Source: Streptomyces diacarni (GTDB lineage: Bacteria; Actinomycetota; Actinomycetes; Streptomycetales; Streptomycetaceae). Taken from it: DNA of 64,000 nt. A model generated the notes under the pieces. That model ran no database searches. It was not told the DNA's origin and was given only the letters and a program-made list of their open reading frames with translations. The stretch is taken from contig NZ_QOIN01000033.1 of assembly GCF_003323715.1 (NCBI RefSeq), positions 1 to 64,000 of the forward strand. Direction: 5' to 3'. Each line of letters begins with the position of its first letter. The first letter of the stretch is position 1. Position numbers and translations under genes: made by a program. Below are positions 17,439-26,687 of this stretch, in pieces.

Positions 17439-18965
17439 TCAGCGTCCGTCCTCGATGACACGGTCCCTGCCCGCCAGCAGCCCCGACGCCATCTGCGCGA
17501 CCATCAGCGCCGCCATCAGCACCAGGGGCATCCGCCAGTCGCCGCTCAGATCGTGCAGGGAGCCGACCAGCAGCGGTCCCGGTATGGAGAGCAGGTAGCC
17601 GGTGCTCTGCGCGAAGGCGGAGAGCTTGACCACGCCCGCGCTGGACCGCGACCGCATGCCGATCATGGTGAGCGCCAGCGGGAACGCGCAGTTGGAGACG
17701 CCGAGGACCAGGGACCACACCCATGCCCCCGAGGCGGGGGCCAGCCACAGACCGGCGTACGCGACCAGGCCGCAGACGCCGAGTGCCAGGACCAGCGGAC
17801 CCTGGTGCCGCATCCGTGCGGCCATCTTCGGCAGGACGAAGGAGAGGGGGATGCCCATGCCCATCGTCACCGCGAGCATCGCACCGGCGGCGGAGGCGGA
17901 GACCCCCGCGTCGCGGAAGATCTGCGGCAGCCAGCCCATCGTGATGTAGGCGGCGGAGGCCTGGAGCCCGAAGAAGACGCCGAGCCACCAAGCGGTGGGC
18001 GACTTGGCGATACGCAGCGCGGACGCCTTCCCGGCGGGGGCCGCGGAGCCGGCCGGAGCTCCGGTGCCTGCGGGAGCTCCGGTGCCTGCGGGGGCCCCGG
18101 AGCCGGTCTCGCTTCCGGGGTGACGTCCGGCGGCGGGCGCCTCGGCCTCGTGATGGCGCGCCTCGCCCTCGCTGCGCGCCTCGGACTCGCTGCGCGCCTC
18201 GCCCTCGATCGTCTCCTCGGGGACGGCCTCCTGCTCGGCCCGCGGCTCGGGGCCCCGCGCCGAACGGTCACGGGTGATCAGGAGCCACGGGACGACGGCG
18301 AGGACGCCCAGCACCGCCCAGGCGCCCAGTCCGGCACGCCAACTGCCGCCGAGGGCGCCGGTCAGCGGCACGGTGACGGCGGCGGCCGCCGACGTGCCCA
18401 TGGACAGCGCCATCGAGTAGAGCCCTGTCATGGAGCCGACGCGGTCGGGGAACCAGTGCTTGACGACGACCGGCATCAGCACGTTGCTCACCGCGATACC
18501 GGCCAGGGCGAGCGCCGTGGCCGCGAGGAAGGTGCCGGTGCCGCCCGCGAACGGGCGCAGGGCGAGCCCGAGGGTGACCGCGACCATGCCGGCCAGCACG
18601 ACCGCTGCCGGACCGCGGCGGCGGGCCAGCCGGGGCGCGAGGCCGCCGAAGAGCGCGAAACAGAGCGGCGGTACGGAGGTGAGCAGTCCGGCGACGGCGC
18701 CGTTCATGTGCAGCCCACCGCGGATCTCCTCCAGGAGGGGGCCGAGCCCGGAGATGGCGGGACGCAGGTTGAGCGCCGCGATGACGAGCCCGACGGCGAC
18801 GAGGCGGAGCATCCAGGGGGAGGCCACGGGGGCGGGGCCGCCGGGCTCGGGTGGCGACACCGGCGCGTCGGCGGTACGTGCCGCGTCGGGACGTTCGCGT
18901 ACGCCGGTGGCGGCGGGTCGGCGGTCGGGCTCGTGCGGGGGATTCCTGCGGTCGTCGTCTGCCAT
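17439..18965 (-). CDS. MFS transporter, CynX/NimT type
   Basis: 508 residues with 12 predicted membrane spans in two halves. NLRPAISGLGPLLEEI in the first helix region and LARRRGPAAVV in the loop after helix 2 fit the CynX/NimT (cyanate/nitroimidazole) subfamily. The central cytosolic loop is enlarged by low-complexity sequence: charged EARSESEARSEGEARHH, then AGTGAPAGTGAPAGS repeats. The substrate is unknown. The start is uncertain: ATGs at 18965, 18971, 18980 and 18983 are all in frame with no obvious ribosome binding site. The GntR gene diverges 30 bases away and may regulate it. Confidence 0.87.
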   Translation of the reverse strand: MADDDRRNPPHEPDRRPAATGVRERPDAARTADAPVSPPEPGGPAPVASPWMLRLVAVGLVIAALNLRPAISGLGPLLEEIRGGLHMNGAVAGLLTSVPPLCFALFGGLAPRLARRRGPAAVVLAGMVAVTLGLALRPFAGGTGTFLAATALALAGIAVSNVLMPVVVKHWFPDRVGSMTGLYSMALSMGTSAAAAVTVPLTGALGGSWRAGLGAWAVLGVLAVVPWLLITRDRSARGPEPRAEQEAVPEETIEGEARSESEARSEGEARHHEAEAPAAGRHPGSETGSGAPAGTGAPAGTGAPAGSAAPAGKASALRIAKSPTAWWLGVFFGLQASAAYITMGWLPQIFRDAGVSASAAGAMLAVTMGMGIPLSFVLPKMAARMRHQGPLVLALGVCGLVAYAGLWLAPASGAWVWSLVLGVSNCAFPLALTMIGMRSRSSAGVVKLSAFAQSTGYLLSIPGPLLVGSLHDLSGDWRMPLVLMAALMVAQMASGLLAGRDRVIEDGR

Positions 18966-18982
18966 GGCCATGAGGCCCATCA

Positions 18983-18988
18983 TAGAAT
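18983..18988 (+). promoter_or_regulatory. -10 element of the GntR gene (leaderless)
   Basis: TAGAAT ends six bases before the ATG at 18995, so a transcript from it would begin at or next to the start codon. No ribosome binding site precedes that ATG. The -35 region is weak. Confidence 0.45.
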
Positions 18989-18994
18989 CATGGG

Positions 18995-19717
18995 ATGAAT
19001 CGCGGCCAATCCCTTCCCCCGTCCCCGTCCCGCGGCTCCGCTCCCCCGCTGTCCGCGCCCCAGCGCGCACCGCTGGCCGACCAGGTGATCGCCACACTGC
19101 GCCAGCAGATCGCCTCGGGGCAGTGGCCCGTGGGCAGCCGCATCCCGACCGAGCCCGAGCTGGTCGAGCAGCTGGGCGTAGCCCGCAACACGGTGCGCGA
19201 GGCGGTGCGCGCGCTCGCCCACAACGGCCTGCTCGACATCAGACAGGGCTCGGGTACCTACGTGCTGGCCACCAGCGAGCTGGCGGGCGTGATGCACCGG
19301 CGCTTCGCGGGGACCGACCTGCGGCACGTGGCCGAGCTGCGCTCCGCGCTGGAGACGGCGGGCGCCAGGCTGGCGGCGCGGCGGCGCACGGACGCCGACC
19401 TCGCACAGCTCGACGGGCTGCTGGCCCGCCGGGAGGCGGCGTGGGAGTCGGGAGAAGTCGAACGCTTCATCGACGCGGACCAGAGCCTGCACATGGGCGT
19501 CGTCGCGGCGTCGCGCAACGAGGTCTTCAGCGCGCTGTACGCGGACCTCGCCGAGGTGCTGCGCGCCTTCCTGCGGCACGACGTGGGAGAGACCCTGCGC
19601 CCCGAGGGCTACATGGACCACTCGCGGCTGCTGGAAGCCATCCGCGCACAGGACGCGGAGGCCGCCTCGCACGAGGCGGCCTCCCACACGGCGGAGTGGA
19701 GCCGCGGGGCGCTGTAG
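18995..19717 (+). CDS. GntR-family regulator, FadR/FCD subfamily
   Basis: 240 residues. Winged HTH at about 28-95 (LADQVIATLRQQIASGQWPV, PTEPELVEQLGVARNTVREA, DIRQGSGTYVL); the C-terminal helical ligand domain (about 105-235) has the FCD-type RSALETAGARLAARRR and FIDADQSLHMGVVAASRNEV, including likely metal-binding Asp and His residues. Ligands in this class are often small carboxylates. It diverges from the MFS transporter with only 29 bases between them, so it probably controls that gene and itself. It appears leaderless. Confidence 0.88.
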   Translation: MNRGQSLPPSPSRGSAPPLSAPQRAPLADQVIATLRQQIASGQWPVGSRIPTEPELVEQLGVARNTVREAVRALAHNGLLDIRQGSGTYVLATSELAGVMHRRFAGTDLRHVAELRSALETAGARLAARRRTDADLAQLDGLLARREAAWESGEVERFIDADQSLHMGVVAASRNEVFSALYADLAEVLRAFLRHDVGETLRPEGYMDHSRLLEAIRAQDAEAASHEAASHTAEWSRGAL

Positions 19718-19742
19718 CACCCGCGCGGCCCCGGCGAGGGCG

Positions 19743-20513
19743 TCAGGCCCCCATCATGTGCACCCCTCCGTCGACGTGCACGATCTCGCCGGTGGTCCGC
19801 GGGAAGAAGTCCGACAGCAGGGCGGCGACACCGCGTCCGGCCGGCTCCGGGTCCGACAGCTCCCAGCCGATGGGCGCGCGGTGGTTCCACACGTCGGCCA
19901 GCTCCTCGAAGCCCGGAATGGACTTGGCCGCCATGGACTTGATCGGGCCCGCCGAGACGAGGTTGCAGCGGATGCCCTGGGGGCCCAGGTCGCGCGCGAG
20001 GTAGCGGTTGGTGGACTCCAGCGCCGCCTTGGCCACGCCCATCCAGTCGTACTTCGGCCAGGCGATCTGCGCGTCGAAGGTCAGCCCGACGACCGAGCTG
20101 CCCTCGTGCATCAGCGGCAGGCAGGCCATGGTCAGCGACTTGAGGGAGTACGCCGAGATGTGCACGGCCGTGCTGACGTCCTCCCAGGCGGCGCCGAGGA
20201 AGTCGAAGGCGCCCTGCGGGCCGAAGGCGATCGAGTGGACGATGCCGTCCACCCGCGCGTCCTCGCCCCAGTGCTCGCGGATCTTGTCAGCGAGCCCGTC
20301 CAGGTGCTCCTGGTTGCTGACGTCCAGCTCGATCACGGGCACGGCCTCGGGCAGCCGCTTGGCGATCCGCTCCACCAGGGAGAGCCGGCCGAAACCGGTG
20401 AGGAGGACCTCAGCGCCCTGCTCCTGGGCGACCTTCGCCGCGTGGAAGGCGATCGACCCGTCGGTGATGACGCCGGTGACAAGGATGCGCTTGCCCGCCA
20501 GGATTCCGCTCAT
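19743..20513 (-). CDS. fabI: Enoyl-[acyl-carrier-protein] reductase (NADH)
   Basis: 256 residues of the FabI/InhA family. The atypical glycine motif LVTGVITDGSIAF binds NADH; the catalytic pair is Tyr-x6-Lys in KYDWMGVAKAALES; VSAGPIKSMAAKSIPGF is the substrate-loop motif. It performs the last reduction of each fatty-acid elongation cycle. The gene begins 4 bases after the fabG stop codon, so the two form an operon, as in mycobacterial mabA-inhA. It is convergent with the GntR gene. Confidence 0.94.
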   Translation of the reverse strand: MSGILAGKRILVTGVITDGSIAFHAAKVAQEQGAEVLLTGFGRLSLVERIAKRLPEAVPVIELDVSNQEHLDGLADKIREHWGEDARVDGIVHSIAFGPQGAFDFLGAAWEDVSTAVHISAYSLKSLTMACLPLMHEGSSVVGLTFDAQIAWPKYDWMGVAKAALESTNRYLARDLGPQGIRCNLVSAGPIKSMAAKSIPGFEELADVWNHRAPIGWELSDPEPAGRGVAALLSDFFPRTTGEIVHVDGGVHMMGA

Positions 20514-20517
20514 TGTT

Positions 20518-21222
20518 TCAGTGACCCATGCCCAATCCGCCGTCGACGGGAATGACGGCTCCGGTGATGTACGCGGCCTCGTCGGACGCCAGGAACCGCA
20601 CCGAGGAGGCGACCTCGGCGGGTTCGGCGTAACGGCCCAGCGGTACCTGCTTGACGAAATCGGCCCGCTGCTCGTCGCTGAGCGCCCGGGTCATGTCGGT
20701 GTCCACGAACCCGGGAGCGACGACGTTGCAGGTGATGTTGCGGGAGCCCAGCTCGCGGGAGAGCGAGCGGGCGAAGCCCACCAGACCGGCCTTGGAGGCG
20801 GCGTAGTTGACCTGCCCGGCCTGTCCCATCAGGCCGACGACCGAGGAGATCAGCACGATACGGCCCTTGCGGGCGCGCAGCATGCCCCGGGAGGCGCGCT
20901 TGACCACCCGGAACGCGCCGGTGAGGTTGGTGTCGAGGACGGAGGTGAAGTCCTCCTCCGACATCCGCAGCAGCAGCTGATCGCGGGTGACGCCCGCGTT
21001 GGCGACCAGGACCTCGACCGGCCCCTGCTTCTCCTCGATCTCCTTGTACGCCTGCTCCACCTGCTCCGGCTCGGTGATGTCGCACTTGACGCCGAGGAAG
21101 CCCTCGGGCGGCTCTCCGGAGCGGTAGGTGACGGCGACGTTGTCGCCGCCCTCGGCGAAGGCCCGCGCGATGGCGAGGCCGATGCCGCGGTTCCCTCCGG
21201 TCACGAGCACTGAGCGGCTCAC
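20518..21222 (-). CDS. fabG: 3-oxoacyl-[acyl-carrier-protein] reductase
   Basis: 234 residues, a classical short-chain dehydrogenase: TGGNRGIGLAIA nucleotide motif (about 8-19), NAGV, catalytic Ser in LISSVVGLMG and YAASK, with IPVDGGLGMGH at the end. It is the NADPH-dependent first reduction of fatty-acid elongation. The GTG at 21222 is chosen because the fold begins there (SRSVLVTGG) and GAGAGGG lies 9 bases upstream. It is the first gene of the fabG-fabI operon. Confidence 0.92.
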   Translation of the reverse strand: MSRSVLVTGGNRGIGLAIARAFAEGGDNVAVTYRSGEPPEGFLGVKCDITEPEQVEQAYKEIEEKQGPVEVLVANAGVTRDQLLLRMSEEDFTSVLDTNLTGAFRVVKRASRGMLRARKGRIVLISSVVGLMGQAGQVNYAASKAGLVGFARSLSRELGSRNITCNVVAPGFVDTDMTRALSDEQRADFVKQVPLGRYAEPAEVASSVRFLASDEAAYITGAVIPVDGGLGMGH

Positions 21223-21452
21223 GGTGTGACCACCCTCTCTGCTGCTGTCACTGTCCAACACGGTCTGTCCCAAAGAGAACCTATCCGGCGGCGGTGCTCG
21301 GCGAGCACGCGGGCACGGACAGGGGCACCGACAGCGACCTGTGGAGTCCCTACAGAAACCGCCGCCCGCCGCGGCGGCCGCGGGCACGCGCACCTGCGGC
21401 GGCGCATAGACTTCGCCTGACCGTTTTCAGCAACCACCACCAGGACAGTGAC

Positions 21453-22871
21453 GTGACACGCCTCGGCGACTCCGTACAGCGCGCCAGTGAGCTGCTGGCC
21501 CAGGACCTCACCTCCGACACCCACGTCGAGCAGCTGCTCGCGGAGACCGGGGCCCGGCGCTCTCTGGACCTGAGTGATCTGACGGGCAAGGAGCAGGCGG
21601 AGCTGATCGGGGCGCGCTCCGTGGAGCTGCTGCCCTCCGTCGACAAGCTCGCCGAGCGGATCGAGCAGCGCGCGGCGCAGGGCAGGGGCCTGCACGTCAA
21701 ACTGGGCATCGATCCGACGGCTGCCGACGTGCACCTGGGCCATGCGGTGCCGGTCATCGTGCTGAGCCGCTTCCAGCGCATGGGCCACGACGTCACACTG
21801 ATCATCGGCGACTTCACCGCCAAGATCGGCGACCCCTCGGGCCGCACGGCCGAGCGCCCGCCGCTGACCGACGAGGACATCGAGCGGAACCTGTCCGGCT
21901 ACCAGGAGCAGGTCCGCCCCTTCTTCGACTTCGAGAAGGTGCGCTTCGCCCACAACAGCCGCTGGCTCGCCCCCTGCACGCTGCCGCAGCTGCTCGGGCT
22001 CCTGGCGCAGGTGCCGGTCTCCTCGCTGCTCCAGCGCGAGGACTTCCGCAACCGGCTCTCGGAGGGCTCGGGCCTGACGATGTCGGAGCTGCTCTACCCG
22101 GTCGCCCAGGCCCTCGACTCCGTCGAGCTGGCCTGCGACGTGGAGCTCGGCGGCGTCGACCAGCTGCTGAACCTCCAGATGGGCCGCCGGATCATGGAGG
22201 CGCACCGGCAGCAGCCGCAGCTGGTGGTCACCATGCCGCTGGTCGAGGGCACCGACGGGTCCGGCGCCAAGATGTCCAAGTCCAAGGGCAACTACGTGGG
22301 TCTGGGCAGCACCCCCGACGAGGTGTTCGGCAAGATCATGTCGATCCCGGACCGGCTGATGGTGCCGTACCTGCGGGCCTGGACCGAGTGGACCGACCCG
22401 GAGATCGAGCAGGCCACCGCGCGCATCGAGGCGGGCACCCTGCACCCGATGGACCTGAAGAAGGTCCTGGCGGGCGAGGTCGTCTCGGCGCTGCACGGCA
22501 TCGCGGCGGCGATGGCGGCCCGCGCCCACTTCGTCGCCCAGTTCTCCAAGAAGTCCTTCGCGGACGCCGGGGAGCTGCCCTCCGTCGAGGTCGCCGAGCA
22601 CGGCGAGGAGGGCATCGCCGCGGTGCTCACCAAGGTGCTCGGCTTCACCCCCAGCGCGTCGGCGGCGCGCCGGATCGCCAAGCAGAACGGGCTGCGGCTC
22701 ATCGTCGAGAAGGACGGGCAGGAGCAGCAGGCCGTCGTGCTGCCGGAGGCGGAGGCGCTGCGGCCGCTCGCGGACGTCGTCCGGGAGGCGGTGTCCGCGC
22801 ACGGGGGCGGCGCGGCCGACGCGGTGTACCTCAAGGCGGGCCGCAAGGTCGCCGAGGTCCGGGGGCTCTGA
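21453..22871 (+). CDS. tyrS: Tyrosyl-tRNA synthetase
   Basis: 472 residues. Class I signatures are HLGHAVPV (HIGH motif) and KMSKSKGNYV (KMSKS motif), followed by a C-terminal S4-like RNA-binding module (about 395-465, ARRIAKQNGLRLIVEKDG). The KMSKS sequence rather than KFGKS places it with the TyrRZ-type enzymes. It charges tRNA-Tyr. GTG 21453 is used because the alignment begins VTRLGDSVQ; a -10-like TAGACT is at 21407-21412. Whether the genome holds a second enzyme cannot be seen here. Confidence 0.93.
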   Translation: MTRLGDSVQRASELLAQDLTSDTHVEQLLAETGARRSLDLSDLTGKEQAELIGARSVELLPSVDKLAERIEQRAAQGRGLHVKLGIDPTAADVHLGHAVPVIVLSRFQRMGHDVTLIIGDFTAKIGDPSGRTAERPPLTDEDIERNLSGYQEQVRPFFDFEKVRFAHNSRWLAPCTLPQLLGLLAQVPVSSLLQREDFRNRLSEGSGLTMSELLYPVAQALDSVELACDVELGGVDQLLNLQMGRRIMEAHRQQPQLVVTMPLVEGTDGSGAKMSKSKGNYVGLGSTPDEVFGKIMSIPDRLMVPYLRAWTEWTDPEIEQATARIEAGTLHPMDLKKVLAGEVVSALHGIAAAMAARAHFVAQFSKKSFADAGELPSVEVAEHGEEGIAAVLTKVLGFTPSASAARRIAKQNGLRLIVEKDGQEQQAVVLPEAEALRPLADVVREAVSAHGGGAADAVYLKAGRKVAEVRGL

Positions 22872-23165
22872 CCCGCCCGGGCGGGCCCGGTTCCGGGCCC
22901 GTCCGGCCCAGGCCGTCCGGCTCGTACCCGCCCGGTCCCTGCCCGTCCGGCCCGTGCCCACCCGGTTCATGCCGGTCCGGGGCGGCTCGACCCGGTCGCT
23001 CTGGGTAGACCGTCGAGTGCGCCGCACCTCGTTCGTCGTAGAGCGACCGGTCGTCCGGGCCCCACGCCCCGGTCTCGTTCCTGACGCACCCGGGGCGTAC
23101 CGTGGACATATCCGGATCTCCCGGTACGGCCGCGGAGAACGGCAGGCGAGCAGGTGGTGGGACTG
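22872..23165. other. GC-rich intergenic region with degenerate CCGG(T/C)CC repeats
   Basis: 294 bases after tyrS. Positions 22876-22990 are built of imperfect CCGGCCCGTCCGG-like units with no gene frame I trust. The rest probably carries the promoter of the DUF3099 gene. Confidence 0.4.
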
Positions 23166-23543
23166 ATGCGGAAGCAGCACCAGGCTGAGGTGTTCCGGAT
23201 CACCGGGGCTCGGACAGGCCTCCAGGAGGACGTGCGCGGGAGACAGCGCCGCTACGTGATCTCGATGCTGTTCCGCACGGTCGCCGTGCTCGCCGCCGTG
23301 CTGCTGTGGGACGTGGAACGGCCCCTGGCCATCGTGGCGCTGGTCCTCGGCGGGGGCCTCCCCTACGTGGCGGTGGTGATCGCCAACGCGGGGCGGGAGA
23401 ACGCGCCCTCGGCGCCGTCCACGTTCGTGCCGGAGCCTGAGCGCCACGTGCTGGAGGGCTCCCACGTGACCAAAGCGGAGGGAAAGACCTCCTCGGGCGA
23501 CGCCGGGCAGGCGGCGAACGAGAGCGCGGACAGACGCAGTTGA
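23166..23543 (+). CDS. DUF3099 membrane protein
   Basis: 125 residues. Basic N-terminus with RGRQRRYVISMLFRTVAVLA, then two membrane spans (about 35-55 and 60-80), then a polar, disordered tail. The RRRYxxxM start of the first helix is the hallmark of DUF3099, common in actinobacteria. The function is unknown. A GTG four codons upstream (23154) is a possible alternative start. Confidence 0.75.
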   Translation: MRKQHQAEVFRITGARTGLQEDVRGRQRRYVISMLFRTVAVLAAVLLWDVERPLAIVALVLGGGLPYVAVVIANAGRENAPSAPSTFVPEPERHVLEGSHVTKAEGKTSSGDAGQAANESADRRS

Positions 23544-23665
23544 GGCCGCACCGGACGCGAAGCTCAGGAAAACCTCAGATCAATCTTGCGGTTCCGGTGC
23601 ACTGCGACCGCCCCCGCATGCAATACTTCATGTGCGCTCCGCATCCCCCGTCGGAGCGATGGACC

Positions 23666-23701
23666 GACGCCGGGCGGCTCCCCCCGTGGCTGCCCGGCGT
23701 C
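23666..23701. terminator. 10-bp hairpin upstream of a small gene
   Basis: GACGCCGGGC (23666-23675) pairs with 23692-23701 across a 16-nt loop. It may terminate the DUF3099 transcript, or it could be a leader structure of the following gene. Confidence 0.4.
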
Positions 23702-23735
23702 GCTTAATGTCCGGGCAGTGGTGGAAGATGGGTCT

Positions 23736-23990
23736 GTGATCCCTTCCGCCTCCCCCTCAGCCGACGGGCCCGACACCCCGGTCTGCTCCGCGAAAGGCTG
23801 CCGTGCGGCGGCCGTGTGGGTGCTCGCCTGGAACAACCCCAAGCTGCACACGCCTGAACGGCGCAAGACCTGGCTCGCCTGCGAGGAACACCGCGAGTAC
23901 CTGGCGAAGTTCCTCGGCGTACGCGGCTTCCTCAAGGACACCGTGGCACTGAGCGAGTGGGAGCCGCCCGACGGCGCACAGCCGTCCTAG
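23736..23990 (+). CDS. Small conserved protein with a possible Zn-binding Cys/His set
   Basis: 84 residues. CSAKGC (Cys17, Cys22) and CEEHREYL (Cys49, His52) could together bind a metal ion; between them is a hydrophobic AAVWVLAWNNPKLHTPERRK. It is common in streptomycetes, but its role is unknown. GTG 23736 is chosen for the GGAAG tract 8 bases upstream; a GTG six codons earlier (23718) is an alternative. It is transcribed with nothing obvious downstream. Confidence 0.7.
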   Translation: MIPSASPSADGPDTPVCSAKGCRAAAVWVLAWNNPKLHTPERRKTWLACEEHREYLAKFLGVRGFLKDTVALSEWEPPDGAQPS

Positions 23991-24207
23991 ACGCGGCGCG
24001 CTGCCAACCGCTGGTAGGGTGCCTCGATTTGGGGGCGCTTCCGGCGCGCCGATTCCGAGCGAGCAGGAGGCAGGACGATGGTGTCGGCCGGTTCCCGACG
24101 TCTCGCACCAGTGGGTTGCCGCGTACCGGCGGGGAAAGGTCTGTTCCCCCGGTAGCCGGGGGGTGGACGAGGGAGGCAGCGGTGACGTCGAGGGGGGCCG
24201 GGTCCGC

Positions 24208-24744
24208 GTGATCGACCACTGGGGTTGGGTGCACATCCAGGGCGCGACGGTACAGTTCAGCGCGCGCACGTATCCGACTCCCGAGGAAGCTCGGGCGGGG
24301 CTCCAGGCTCATCTGGACGCTCACGCGGATGAGGCTGCCCACCGGTTGCGGGGCTTGCCCCCTTACGTGTCGTCCGAAGCCTCCGTGCATCTTCCCGGAC
24401 ACACCTGGAGGGTCCACGCCGGCGACCGCGAGGTCCGCCTCTTCGTCGGCGACGACTGCCGCTCATATCGGCGCCCCGTTGCCCCGGCTCCGGCCCCTGA
24501 GCCCGCGGCTCCGGCACCCGAGCCCGCGAGGAAGCGGTGGGTGTCGATCGCGACGGACTCCCCGTACCTCAGGCGCTTCCAGGTGATCGGGGTGCTCCTC
24601 ATGCTCGGCGGGATCGTCACAGCCTTCAGCGGCGACTTCGAGGGGAACCGCGTGGCGATGCTGCTCTTCGTCCCCCTCGGCCTGGCCCTTCTCCTGTGCC
24701 CAGCGCTCGTGGGTCTGCTGCGAGGGAGGCGGCGGGGGGAGTAG
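24208..24744 (+). CDS. Hypothetical membrane protein
   Basis: 178 residues from GTG 24208 (longer starts at 24163 or 24019 are in frame). The N-terminal part (about 1-85) is soluble and begins IDHWGWVHIQGATVQFSA, followed by an APAPEPAAPAPEPA linker, and then two membrane spans near the C-terminus (RFQVIGVLLMLGGIVTAF and MLLFVPLGLALLLCPALVGL). I do not recognise a family. Codon bias supports it. It is convergent with the Ser/Thr kinase. Confidence 0.6.
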   Translation: MIDHWGWVHIQGATVQFSARTYPTPEEARAGLQAHLDAHADEAAHRLRGLPPYVSSEASVHLPGHTWRVHAGDREVRLFVGDDCRSYRRPVAPAPAPEPAAPAPEPARKRWVSIATDSPYLRRFQVIGVLLMLGGIVTAFSGDFEGNRVAMLLFVPLGLALLLCPALVGLLRGRRRGE

Positions 24745-24950
24745 CGCGCACTCCGCCCCCGCATCATGTGGCCGGTGGTGCCTGCGACAAGGCCGCGGCC
24801 GTGTGCACGTGTGGTTTTGCGGCCGTACCCGCTGCGTCACCGAGACCGGGGCTCAGTCCGTGTCTCTCGGGCGGCTCATCGCTCGGTGGCCGGCGCGGTA
24901 TCGGCAGCGTGGAGGTCGTGCCGAAGGTTCGGGGGCGTACTCCACACGAG

Positions 24951-26558
24951 TCATCTGCACGGCACCGGGACGACGACCATGTCGCGCACTTCCGGATAGT
25001 CGGCGTGCGAACCTGCGTTGTAGCGCGTGTCGTCGGCCCAGAACTCGTAGGACCTGTTGCAGTCGTCCGTCTGGAACAGGTACTGCAGTTCTTTGTGCCG
25101 GCCCGCCCTGACACTGATTTCCTGCTCGTGCTTCAGTGTCGGACCGGAGCCCTCCTGGGCGGCATTCCACTGGGCACGGACCGCTGAGCGTTCAGGAAAG
25201 TAGACCTCTACTTTCGCGCTCACGGTGTAGCACGAACACGTCGTGGACCAGCGGGATGAGGTATCGGTGATCTCGATGCTCGGCTTCCCGCTCGGCACGG
25301 CGCTGGGGGTACTGCTGGAGCCGCCCTCCTTGCCGTCCGCTGCCGAGGACCGCCCGGAGCTCGGGGTGTCCGACGGGGAACCGGAAGCGGAGATGTTCCT
25401 GCCGTACACGGTGAGCACGACCACGGAGAGGACGGCCACGACGGCTACGGCCGCCAACGCCGCCTCCCTCCGAAAGGACTTGCGGAGCGGGCTGCCTGGC
25501 TCTTCGTCCCCCGGCGATCCAGCGGCGCCGGGCCTGCCTGGTGAGCGGGGCCCGGTCGGCTGGGCGGCCGGAAACGTGAGGTTACGGGTCGGCGGATCAC
25601 CACGCGTCGGGACGGGCGGTTCCGCTGTGGCGGTGGGTGAGGTGGCCAGGCTGCCCGGTTCCGTCGTTCCGGTCGCGTCGGGCAGCCAGCCCGTCGTCGG
25701 CAGGATGGCGCGCAAACCCTTGTCGGCGCCGATGTTTTGGCACCGTGCGACGATCTCGCTCGGGGAGGGGCGGGCTGCCGGATCCTTGTTCAGGCATAGT
25801 GCGAGCAACTCCTCCAGCTGCGCAGGACAGGCGCTGAGGTCGGGCTGCTCGTTGACTATCCGGTAGAACACCACTGGGTGCGGGCCCGTTCCGAAGGGGT
25901 GGGCGCCGGTGGCGGCGACATACACGGTCAGGCCCAGTGCGAAGACGTCCGTGGCCGGCAGGACCGAGGCGCCCCCCTTGATCTGCTCCGGAGCCATGAA
26001 CGCCGGCGTTCCGAGGTGGACGTCGGTGCCGGTCAGCGCGGTGGCGTCGGCGGCCCTGGCGATGCCGAAGTCGATGATCGCCGGGCCGTCGTCGGTCAGC
26101 AGCACGTTGCCCGGCTTGAGGTCCCGGTGGATGACGTCCGCCGCATGGATAGTCGCCAGCGCCTGCGCGATGCCCGCGGTCAACCGCACCGCGGCGGCCG
26201 GCGGGAGCGGTCCGTTCCGGGCGACGAAAGGCGCCAGTGCGCAACCGGGCACGTACTCGGTGGCGAGCCAGGGCACGTCGCCGTCCGTGTTGGCGTCGAG
26301 CAGCGGCACGATGTACTGGCCTCGGACACGCCGGGAGGCACGAACCTCCTGTTCGAACCGCCTCCGGAACATCGGGTCGGCAGCCAGCTCGGGCTTCACC
26401 CTTTTCAGCGCGACCGGCAACCCGCCCCGTGTCTCGGACAGGTACACCGTGCCCATCCCGCCGCTGCCGATCCGTCCCCGCAGCAGATAGCCGCCGATCT
26501 CTTCCGGATCCTGTTCCAGCAGAGGGCCTACTGTTGCCCGCTCGACGAACCCTGCCAC
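24951..26558 (-). CDS. Membrane-anchored Ser/Thr protein kinase (PknB-like)
   Basis: 535 residues. Kinase domain about 20-275: GRIGSGGMGTVYL glycine loop, invariant Lys in VALKRVKPEL, HRDLKPGN catalytic loop, DFGIARA and APEQ. A Pro/Thr-rich juxtamembrane segment leads to one membrane span (LAAVAVVAVLSVVVLTVYG, about 365-385) and an external domain of about 150 residues with four cysteines. There are no PASTA repeats, so the sensed ligand is unknown. GTG 26558 follows GGGGGAGGG. It could phosphorylate FHA proteins such as the nearby ABC transporter; that is only inference. Confidence 0.92.
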   Translation of the reverse strand: MAGFVERATVGPLLEQDPEEIGGYLLRGRIGSGGMGTVYLSETRGGLPVALKRVKPELAADPMFRRRFEQEVRASRRVRGQYIVPLLDANTDGDVPWLATEYVPGCALAPFVARNGPLPPAAAVRLTAGIAQALATIHAADVIHRDLKPGNVLLTDDGPAIIDFGIARAADATALTGTDVHLGTPAFMAPEQIKGGASVLPATDVFALGLTVYVAATGAHPFGTGPHPVVFYRIVNEQPDLSACPAQLEELLALCLNKDPAARPSPSEIVARCQNIGADKGLRAILPTTGWLPDATGTTEPGSLATSPTATAEPPVPTRGDPPTRNLTFPAAQPTGPRSPGRPGAAGSPGDEEPGSPLRKSFRREAALAAVAVVAVLSVVVLTVYGRNISASGSPSDTPSSGRSSAADGKEGGSSSTPSAVPSGKPSIEITDTSSRWSTTCSCYTVSAKVEVYFPERSAVRAQWNAAQEGSGPTLKHEQEISVRAGRHKELQYLFQTDDCNRSYEFWADDTRYNAGSHADYPEVRDMVVVPVPCR

Positions 26559-26687
26559 GTGCCCTCCCCCGTCGGTGAACGTGCAGGAGGCAATATCCCA
26601 CAGAGGCCACAACCAGACCGTGGCCGCACACATCACCTACACGGTTGGGGCCTTTCGAGGGCACGGCGACGTCATCCGCCCGTGCCG

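Noticed and set aside
21223..21452. A T-box leader before tyrS
   Set aside because: No T-box sequence or specifier-loop structure could be found.
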